From assembly GCA_951799405.1 (NCBI GenBank), contig OX637338.1:4154001-4218000 (forward strand): 64,000 bases of DNA, given 5' to 3'. The stretch is from Agapetus fuscipes. Taxonomy: Eukaryota > Arthropoda > Insecta > Trichoptera > Glossosomatidae. Numbering within the stretch: position 1 is the stretch's first letter; every line of letters begins with the position of its first letter. Shown one piece after another: positions 56,501 through 64,000 of this stretch. Under the pieces are notes generated by a model that made no database searches, was not told where the DNA came from, and saw only the letters and a program-made list of their open reading frames with translations. Made by a program: the position numbers and the translations under genes.

Positions 56501-56929
56501 CTGATTTGTAGCATTCTCGACTTTCAGATGCTCAATAAAAAGTGTACAGATTATTTTAAGTTACTGGTTACATAAAATTGAATAGCTTGTTTACTTCTCG
56601 CCCCGACAATTATAATAGTATAGTATTATATATTAGAAACGTACGTTGAGTTATCGGTTAGTACAGAGCGCAGCCATGTTGGGTTATGCGTTGCGTTATC
56701 ACATTGCGAAAGCTCGCAGATTGGCACGCCTGTGTTTAAGCCGCATTTTAATGTGCAATTTTAAAGGTTATTTATTTCATCGCCAAACTCCTCCGTACCG
56801 AAATCTTCTGTTTCTGTTCACAGTTCACAGCTGTGGGCCCATACGAGGTCCGGTCAAAAAAATACTATTAATATTTATTGAAAAATATTAATGAATTCCT
56901 CAGATTCTGATAAAAATACACTTGTTTAG
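53516..56929. other. Non-coding DNA, no gene seen
   Basis: AT-rich for most of its length. 55,660-55,840 is GC-richer with overlapping open frames on both strands that lack recognisable domains. A short piece of the SINE A 3' end (CACATGCGACCCC, GGCAAGAAGTTACACTATAT) is at 56,354-56,400. Confidence 0.4.
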
Positions 56930-57000
56930 AGCGCTGTTGAGGTGTGATTCACACAAAACAGCGCTCACCAAATAAATCTTACTTATTTATTATTTATTTA
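56930..57000 (+). repeat. SINE B / CR1-like LINE 3'-end fragment
   Basis: GTTGAGGTGTGATTCACAC, AACAGCGCTCACCAAATAAA, then TTATTTAT repeats. Only the shared 3' end is present, so it cannot be assigned to the SINE or the LINE. Confidence 0.7.
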
Positions 57001-57113
57001 TTTACTTGTGTCACCACTTGTCTAATTCTAGGAGCACTTTTGTTTGGCGCTTTTTGGCATGGCGTTGGTTATGGCGATGATAAGATCTTTATCAATTAAA
57101 TTGTGGCAAAACA

Positions 57114-57283
57114 GGGCTGGAAGTCTCATCACCACGGTAATTCTTACCTACCGAATATCAGTAATATTTGTATAAAGACCTGTCAATCCAAGATGGCCGC
57201 AAGTGAACAGCTGATTAGTCTTCATACAAATGTTACCGATATTCGGCAGGGAAGCATTACCGTGGTGATGAGACTTCCAGCCC
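57114..57283. mobile_element. Palindromic MITE (170 bp), family M4
   Basis: GGGCTGGAAGTCTCATCACC at the left end is mirrored by GGTGATGAGACTTCCAGCCC at the right end. The arms continue as CACGGTAATTCTTACCTACC versus CACGGTAATGCTTCCCTGCC (read inverted). Pairing extends about 60 bp inwards. Non-coding. No clear target duplication. Confidence 0.8.
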
Positions 57284-58723
57284 AGCGCTCTTTTTATGGC
57301 TTGTTTTTCAGTTCTCGGGACAGAAAAACGTTGCAAGGGGTCCGTTAATACATTGGCCGAAACGATAAGTTTTGGTCGGAAAAACAAAAACTTAAAACGG
57401 CGTGTGCGTTAGCGCATTATCGTGGTTTACTGATTCCGAAACGATTCCGGATTTTTATTTTTGTATTGCTTTTTGGTTGTGGTGTTTAACTTCAAAGTAA
57501 TGTTCCTCATTGACCATATGACCTTCCACACAAAATTAATGAAAAAAGGAAAATCGAAATATTTTTTAACATACCTCGTACACCACAGTGCATACATATC
57601 AACTCTTTGGCAATTTTATTTCGCGATGTAGTAATGAATAATAATTATTATAATCATCTAGTGATTACTATGTAGGTATACATTTATTATTCTCAGATGG
57701 CATCTCTCGCTAAGATTTTTATTACGCCTTACTCATTGAAAGTCGGTAAACTTTGGCAATCTGTACATAATTTACGACTTCTTTCGACACTTGAAGAGTA
57801 TCAAGTGTAAACACTCCACCCAGCAGCGATGTATCCAGTGCTTCTGCGGAATTCTGTTCGTCAATATACGCCACTTGAAAACACAAGAGATCATTATAGT
57901 AAACATTAATTTATCTTGAAACAAAAAAAACTTATTTGTACGTCTGCTGTCAATTCATTTTAAATATTTACTGTTTCGCTCATGCACTTGAAAATATCTG
58001 TAAAATATGTAAATAAGTATATAATCAAATGAAAGCTAAGCTTATCATTTATATAAGTGTGCATTCAACTCACATTTTCCTCATACATTTTTCCTGTTTC
58101 TTAAAATATCTCAAGTAATTAAAAGTTTATAAGGGCTTGTGAATTGACATTGCGAATTAATTAAAGTAAAATTCGGGATTTGGTTCGAATCCCACCGAGG
58201 ATGGTTGGTTCCAAACTCGACTACCACTTCCAACCACAATCCCCCTTATAATATAAAATGCAACGGCCTCCCCATACAAAATAATTGTGCGTTAATGGAT
58301 GACAAACTGAAGAACTCCTGAACAGATGCACGTCATATTCACAACAAATATTGTTCAGGACTTGGGATGTGCTTCCTCATCATTAATAGATTTTAAATTG
58401 TTGTTTTTAAAATAAATAAACATGATCAATCACAACACCTTTTTATGTAAAACCTATGCGAGAAACAAAACTCATTTTGACATTCGAATTTCAAATAAAT
58501 TGCCAACACTTCAACATACGCTTCAAAGTTGCCATACAAGTCAATTCTTTTTCGGTTGAATTCCGTTGAGTACCTACCTATATTCTTTATTTATTTCAAA
58601 ATTATACTTCAACCAGTTATAACATGTATTTTTTATAAATAATGACGATCGATTAGGTCAACTTTTTATATAAAACCATACTTATTGCGGCATTTAATTT
58701 TTTTAAAGTATTATTATAATATA
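57284..58723. other. Non-coding DNA
   Basis: A lone B-box-like GGTTCGAATCCCACCGAGG at about 58,182-58,200 suggests a truncated tRNA-type SINE. TCCTGAACA at about 58,316 and TGTTCAGGA near 58,352 form a short inverted pair. Otherwise nothing recognised. Confidence 0.4.
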
Positions 58724-61215
58724 CAATCTAAGTTGCATAGACGCATTAACATTTATAATTCATATTCAATGCACTACTCCACGGAGACACGAGTGAGTTT
58801 GCGCTTACAAATGCTGCATGTGTATTTACAAATAAAAATTTCAGCCTCTCATGACCATAAGCCCTGCAACTTTTGCTGACCATTTCAGCAACAGGGGACA
58901 CATTTGTTAAGTGAACCCATTTATGCGATATGGGTGGTAAGCCTCATACTAACCCTTAAGTCAAGGAATTTGATTCAACAAGGTTAAATTTAATTTATAA
59001 TCTAAAGTTGCAAAAAAAGTTATTTGATGATTCAAATTGAATGCACGCCCACAAACTGGCAAATGTCATTTCACGTTAACATATAGTTGTGGCGCTTGAT
59101 TTTTTATAAATATTAGAATATATAATCTAAGTTGCACAGATACAATAACTTTTATAATTCATATTCAATGCATGCCCCCCTGGAGACACGAGTGGGTTCG
59201 CACTTATAAATGCTGCATGTGAACTTACAAATTAAAATTAAGGCCTCTTATGAACATAAGCCCTGCAACTTTTGCCAACCTTTTCAAAAACAGGGGAAAC
59301 ATTTGTCAAGTGAACCATTGTTTGCGATCTGGGTATTCAAGCTCATACTTCCCTATCCGTCAAGGATTTGAGTTTAAAAAATCCTTCAACAACGTTAAAT
59401 TTAATTTATAATCTAAAGTTGCAAAAAAAGTTATTTGATGATTCAAATTGAATGCGCGCCCACAAACTGGCAAATGTCATTTCACGCTAACCTATAGTTG
59501 TGGCGCTTGATTTTTTTTTAATATTAGAATATATAATCTAAGTTGCACAGATACAATAACTTTTATGATTCATATTCAATGCATGTCCCCCTGGAGACAC
59601 GAGTGGGTTCGCACTTATAAATGCTGTATGTGAACTTACAAATTCAAATTAAGGCCTGTAATGAACATGAGCCCTGCAACTTTTGCCACCCTTTTCAAAA
59701 ACAGGGGAAACATTTTTCAAATGAACAATTTTTTGCAATATGGGTATTTAGGCTCATACTAACCTATAAGTCAAGGAATTTCTAATCTAATCTAAGCTGC
59801 AAGGATATATATCATTGAAGATTTATATTCAATGCATTCCCACAAGCAGACATGTATAATTTCGCGCTGGCACATGCCGCATGTGGACCTACATTATAAA
59901 AACCCAATCTCAAATGAACATAAGCCATGCAACTCTTGCCATCCTTCCCTGAAACAGGGGTGAAATTGGCAAAGTGAACCATTTTTCACAGTATGGGTGG
60001 TCAGCCGCATACCAACCTATAAGTCAAGAATTTGAGTTTGAAAAATCCTTAAACAACGTTAATCTTAATTTATAATCTAAGTTGCAAAAAAACTTATTTG
60101 ATGATTCAAATTAAATGCACACCCATAAGCTGGCAAATGTCATTTCACGTTAACATATAATTGTGGCACTTGATGTTTTTAATATTAGAATATAAATCTA
60201 AGTTGCATAGATACATTTTATATTTCATATTCAATGCATGCTTCCATGGAGACACGAGTGAGTTCCCGCTTAGAAATGCTGCATGTAAACTTACAAATTA
60301 AAATGAAGGCCTCTAATGCACATAAGCTCTGCAACTTTTGCCGACCTTTTCAGAAACAGGGGGAACATTAGTTAAGTGAACCCATTTATGCGATATGGGT
60401 GGTAAGCCTCATACTAACCCTTAAGTCAAGGAATTTGATTCAACAACGTTAAATTTAATTTATAATCTAAAGTTGCAAAAAAAGTTATTTGATGATTCAA
60501 ATTGAATGCACACCCACAAGCTGGCAAATGTCTTTTCACGCTAACATATAATTGTGGCACTTGATGTTTTTAATTTTAGAATATAAATCTAAGTTGCATA
60601 CATACATTTTATAATTCATATTCAATGCATGCTCCCAAGCAGACATGAGTGAGTTTGCGCTTACAAATGCTGCATGTGTAACTACAAATAAAAATTTCAG
60701 CCTCTCATGACCATAAGCCATGCAACTTTTGCCGACCTATTCAGAAACAGGGGGAACATTAGTTAAGTGAACCCATTTATGCGATATGGGTGGTAAGCCT
60801 CATACTAACCCTTAGGTCAAGGAATTTGGGTTTGGAAAATCCTTAAACAACGGTTATCTTAATTTATAATCTTAAGTTGCAAAAAGAGTTTTGATGATTC
60901 AAATACAATGCACACCCACAAGCTGGCAAATGTCTTTTCACGCTAACATATAATTGTGGCACTTGATGTTTTTAATTTTAGAATATAAATCTAAGTTGCA
61001 TACATACATTTTATAATTCATATTGAATGGATGCCCCCAAGCAGACATGAGTGAGTTTGCGGTTACAAACGCTGCATGTGTAATTATTACAAATAAAAAT
61101 TTCAGCCTCTCTTGACCATAAGCCCTGCAATTGTGCCGAACTTTTCAGGAACAGAGAAACATTCGTTCAGTGAACATTTTTTTAGGTATGGGAGGTCAGC
61201 CTCATACCTCATGCT
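58724..61215 (-). repeat. Tandem array of ~400-bp units built from LINE 3' tails
   Basis: Unit starts (ATCTAAGTTGCA) fall at about 58,724, 59,125, 59,536, 60,197, 60,588 and 60,985. The spacing is ~390-411 bp, except for one 661-bp interval that contains an insertion. Each unit holds one nearly complete minus-strand tail plus a second partial tail starting ATAATCTAAAGTTGCAAAAA. The last unit is only the complete-tail part. Neighbouring units differ by many substitutions, so the array is not brand new. Confidence 0.85.
59780..60022 (-). mobile_element. Later LINE-tail insertion inside the tandem array
   Basis: It begins TCTAATCTAATCTAAGCTGC and belongs to the subfamily seen at 9.2, 13.4 and 21.3 kb (GCATTCCCACAAGCAGACAT, CACATGCCGCATGTGGACC), unlike the array units around it. 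It interrupts unit 3 between AAGTCAAGGAATT and TTTGAGTTTG. Its better conservation implies a younger insertion. Confidence 0.8.
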
Positions 61216-61360
61216 TCATACAAGAATCTCAGAACATGAAAGAACTAAATAACCCTTTTACCGCATTTTTTTTTCAAATTACTTCTTAAACCATTTAATT
61301 ACTATGAATGAGGTGTGAGGAAAAATTATTGCGAAGCCAGACTCACTCTGCCCGAAGGGC

Positions 61361-61398
61361 CTAGCAGACAACCGTGCACAGCACGGTCAGTCTGCTAG
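61361..61398. other. Long hairpin (~18-bp stem, 3-nt loop)
   Basis: CTAGCAGACAACCGTGC pairs with GCACGGTCAGTCTGCTAG around an ACA loop, with one small internal mismatch. It ends in CTAG and lies in a GC-rich island (61,335-61,400). It could be the 3' end of a Helitron-like element, a MITE terminus or another structured element. Confidence 0.6.
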
Positions 61399-61416
61399 TA
61401 TTAGTTATAAAAAAAA

Positions 61417-61833
61417 TGTTATGTAAATAGTAAATGCATTATGCAATATGATTTTTTAGATAGGTATGGGTATTAGATATAGCTGATAGGAATATTTTGT
61501 AATATTGGTGGGTAGGATTAATGATTGTTGAGTACATAGATAACTCACTAGATTGTCATAATAATGTGCTTCGAGAAGCTTCTAGCAAAATTCACCTTTA
61601 GAAGCTTCTATCGCTGGGGTATATAAGGCGCGAACAGCTTGCAGAAGGAGAGCTCTCTTGCGACCTCATACCTGTGAAGACTAACAGCATAAGTGAACAC
61701 AAACCATCTGTGAAATAAATGTAAATTGCTAAATAAATGTAAAAGAGTAAAAATAAATTTAACTGTAAAATAAATATCCTAAAAGAAGACGAGTGTTTAA
61801 TTTGGAGACTATTACAACCCTAAAATCATAACA
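61417..61833 (+). repeat. Solo LTR of a related Ty3/gypsy family
   Basis: Begins TGTTATGTAAATAG and ends ACAACCCTAAAATCATAACA, parallel to the 40.9-kb element's LTR. It shares its layout of TATA box, GAAGAC and TTTAATTTG words and several AATAAA signals. It is 417 bp and diverged from the intact element. No internal region follows. The 4 bp after it (ATAC) do not match the 4 bp before it (AAAA), so I see no target duplication. Confidence 0.75.
61570..61627 (+). promoter_or_regulatory. Heat-shock-element motifs next to the LTR TATA box
   Basis: TTCGAGAAGCTTC at 61,570-61,582 is a perfect three-pentamer TTCnnGAAnnTTC heat-shock element. TTC at 61,591 and GAAGCTTC at 61,601-61,608 extend it. 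TATATAAG follows at 61,620-61,627. The intact 40.9-kb LTR lacks a perfect element in the equivalent place. Confidence 0.6.
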
Positions 61834-61837
61834 ATAC

Positions 61838-62143
61838 GAGTATATTAATTATTTATTAACAGTTAAGATTCACATAATAATTAACGCGTAAATAACACAC
61901 CTTTAATCACTACCCTTGTGTAAAAACCGTCACAGTAACAGTTGTTTCTCACAGCCCTCAATTGCTCATCATATTATATATTTGATCGGCGATTACGCAT
62001 GTCGTTGGACGAACCTGCAGAAGTGTGTATAGGTCGCGGGTTCCCATGATTAGGGAGTTGGCCCAATAATCGTGCATGGCGTGTGGGGCAAACTGGAATG
62101 TGAGGTGCCGGCAATAGTCTGGACCATAGACTTATTAAAGAGT
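61838..62143. other. Non-coding DNA
   Basis: Nothing recognised between the solo LTR and the LINE fragment. Confidence 0.4.
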
Positions 62144-62335
62144 GATGGATGTCGTGGTAGAGGAAGACCGAGAAATGTATGGAAGGATCAAATCTCTGAA
62201 ATAGCGAATGAATGGGATATCCAGAGTCATAATAAAAGGAGGACTTGTATGAAAAAGGTTATGACTCTGGATGAAATGAAAGAAGTATGCAAGGACAGGA
62301 AGAAGTGGCGGCTAATCTGCAATGTTGATTTCTAA
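62144..62335 (+). pseudogene. RTE-like LINE pol C-terminal fragment
   Basis: DGCRGRGRPRNVWKDQISEI, ANEWDIQSHNKRRTCMKKVM and TLDEMKEVCKDRKKWRLICN are nearly identical to the last ~60 residues of the 15.0-17.1-kb RT frame. This makes it a close relative of that subfamily. It is cut on the 5' side at about 62,144 and lacks the usual tail downstream. Non-functional fragment. Confidence 0.9.
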
Positions 62336-62450
62336 TGTTGGTGTATTCATTTGCTACATTTTTTTTGCATAGGAAATTTTTGACTTTTTTTGTATAGATT
62401 TCTTTGTAAGGTTTTGTTCTTTTTTATATTTAAATGTAATTTATCTATAA

Positions 62451-63057
62451 CTATAAAGAAGGATGTATGTATGTATGTATGTATGTATGTATGTATGTAT
62501 GTATGTATGTCCCCTATAGACTCATAAACCGCTCATCCGATTTTGACGAAATTTTCAGGAAACATGTAACATATTCTTAGAACGAATCCTGTGAAGTTTG
62601 ATGGTGATCAAATAAACAGTGGTTCTCAATTCTCGATATTTCAGCAACGAGGTCGGTAAATTTTGAAACCACCCAATAGAAGAAGACCATTATATTCAAC
62701 TACAATACATAATCTTAGTTGCAAATATACATTTACATTAAAGATTCATATAAAATGCATGCTCACAAATAGACACATGTAAGTTCACGCTTACAAATGC
62801 TGCATGTGTACCTACTCATAATTTAAAATCCAAATCTAAAATGAACAACCCAGTAACTTTTACTTTACGCCAACTTGAAATGGATGTTATTCAGCTCCTG
62901 AGTGGCTTGACACTCATTTCTTATGAAGGCTGAGTAAGCCTTGCCGGTATTTTATTTTGGGTTTAAAATAAACACTGAAACGGGAAATAATTTCTGACAA
63001 GTTCGGTGGGATTCTAACTCGAGATCTCGGCATGGAATGCAATCTATCTATCTATAT
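62451..63057. mobile_element. Helitron-like repeat unit, tandem copy 1
   Basis: Starts CTATAAAGAAGGATG followed by TATG repeats to about 62,509, then CTCATAAACCGCTCATCCGA, TTTTGACGAAATTTTCAGG. This layout resembles the 5' part of insect non-autonomous Helitron/Helentron elements (short microsatellite, then a CCGATTT-type block). Downstream it includes a minus-strand LINE tail (about 62,703-62,870) and a 3'-side SINE A fragment (62,886-63,042, minus strand) that stops within the tRNA-like head at GCATGGAATGCA. It joins copy 2 through CTAT repeats. Confidence 0.6.
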
Positions 63058-63695
63058 CTATAAAGAAGGATGTGTGTATGTATGTATGTATGTATGTATG
63101 TATGTATGTATGTATGTATGTATGAATGTATGTTCCCTATAGACTCATAAACCGCTCATCCGATTTTGACGAAATTTTCAGGAAACATGTAACATATTTT
63201 TAGAATGAATCCTGTGAAGTTTGATGGTGATCAAATAAACAGTGGTTCTCAATTCTCGATATTTCAGCAACGAGGTCGGTAAATTTTGAAACCACCCAAT
63301 AGAAGAAGACCATTATATTCAACTACAATACATAATCTTAGTTGCAAATATACATTTACATTAAAGATTCATATAAAATGCATGCTCACAAGTAGACACA
63401 TGTAAGTTCACGCTTACAAATGCTGCATGTGTACCTACTCATAATTTAAAATCCAAATCTAAAATGAACAACCCAGTAACTTTTACTTTACGCAAACTTG
63501 AAATGGATGTTATTCAGCTCCTGACTGGCTTGACACTCATTTCTTATGAAGGCTGAGTAAGCCTTGCCGGTATTTTATTTTGGGTTAGAAATAAACACTG
63601 AAACGAGAAATAATTTCTGACAACTTCAGTGGGATTCTAACTCGAGATCTCGGCATGGAATGCAGTTACTCTACCAACTAAGCTATAGACCGGAC
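63058..63695. mobile_element. Helitron-like repeat unit, tandem copy 2
   Basis: It repeats copy 1 in order with few differences at an offset of 607 bp: CTATAAAGAAGGATG, TATG repeats (about 63,071-63,125), the CCGCTCATCCGATTTTGACG block, the LINE tail (about 63,330-63,480) and SINE A on the minus strand (about 63,505-63,695). Here the SINE head is complete to GTCCGGTCTATAGCTTAG (A box region, minus strand). Confidence 0.7.
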
Positions 63696-64000
63696 TTTTT
63701 ACAAATATGGTGGATCGATATCGGTTTGGTTAGGGGTAAGCAACCTGCGGCTCACCAGCCACATGCGGCTCTTTGGATGTGAAGTTACGGCTCTTTAGCT
63801 TCATACGCAAATATAAAAAAAACACAGAATTATACTTCTGATCGAAAAAAACTAAATCGTTCTGAATCGATTAACGATCTCTCCGCTACTTGTACTCGCT
63901 TTTCACCCCCCACCCTCCCCCCGCCCCATCGACGCTATTTATTGTTGGCAAAAAAACATTTGTGGCTCTTTACAAATCCAAATCCAAAATAAGATATGTA
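63696..64000. mobile_element. Start of a hAT-like element running off the window
   Basis: TAGGGGTAAGCAACCTGCGG, CACATGCGGCTCTTTGG and ACGGCTCTTTAGCTTCATA at about 63,730-63,805 resemble the AGGGGTGxGCAACCTGCGGC terminal sequence common in hAT transposons and their MITEs. The other end is not in the window, and no coding region is visible. Confidence 0.45.

Noticed and set aside
9143..61215. CRISPR-like array suggested by many spaced repeats
   Set aside because: The repeats are 250-400-bp retroposon tails in an animal genome, on both strands, without short repeat-spacer regularity.

Overview
This is a gene-poor, AT-rich stretch of an animal nuclear genome, most likely from an arthropod. The evidence is RTE-like and CR1/L2-like LINEs, tRNA-derived SINEs, a Ty3/gypsy element, palindromic MITEs and Helitron-like sequence, with no operons or bacterial signals. 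Frequent TAGGTA/TACCTA words are reminiscent of Lepidoptera, but I cannot fix the order. I recognise no convincing host protein-coding gene. The only host-gene candidate is a weak one: a TATA box followed by a short ORF with a hydrophobic N-terminus near 19.5 kb.

Layout. 0-14.9 kb is mainly unique AT-rich DNA with two tRNA-derived SINEs (family B), LINE 3'-tail insertions (one with a 16-bp target-site duplication) and a decayed LINE 3' end at 10.7-11.3 kb. At 15.0-17.5 kb lies a 5'-truncated RTE-like LINE whose 707-codon reverse-transcriptase ORF is open. Its 3' UTR ends in short TTAGAT-type repeats. About 250 bp of that 3' tail recurs on both strands across the window (9.2, 13.5, 17.9, 21.4, 29.1, 31.3, 33.3, 34.1, 34.5, 36.3, 50.4-51.1, 53.4, 58.7-61.2, 62.7 and 63.4 kb). 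The 18-40 kb region mixes unique DNA with degenerate minisatellites, palindromic MITEs, a hAT-type MITE with a perfect 8-bp duplication, and SINE families A and B.

The centrepiece is a full-length, apparently very recent Ty3/gypsy retrotransposon at 40,958-48,212. Its two 516-bp LTRs look identical to me and it is flanked by the 4-bp duplication ATAC. Gag has a SAP-like N-terminus, a perfect triple 33-bp repeat and a CCHC knuckle. Pol is in the -1 frame and has protease, RT, RNase H, integrase and GPY/F regions. After integrase, Pol carries an unexpected extension that reads as a TARG1-like macrodomain followed by a CCCH zinc finger. A solo LTR of a related family at 61.4 kb carries heat-shock-element motifs beside its TATA box.

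From 58.7 to 61.2 kb a ~400-bp unit made of LINE tails is repeated about six times and interrupted by a later tail insertion. From 62.45 kb to about 63.7 kb a ~600-bp Helitron-like unit with a TATG microsatellite is duplicated in tandem. Relationships between mobile elements are visible directly: SINE B shares its 3' end with a CR1/L2-like LINE, and the dispersed tails share theirs with the RTE-like LINE. All calls come from reading the sequence by eye, without database comparison.
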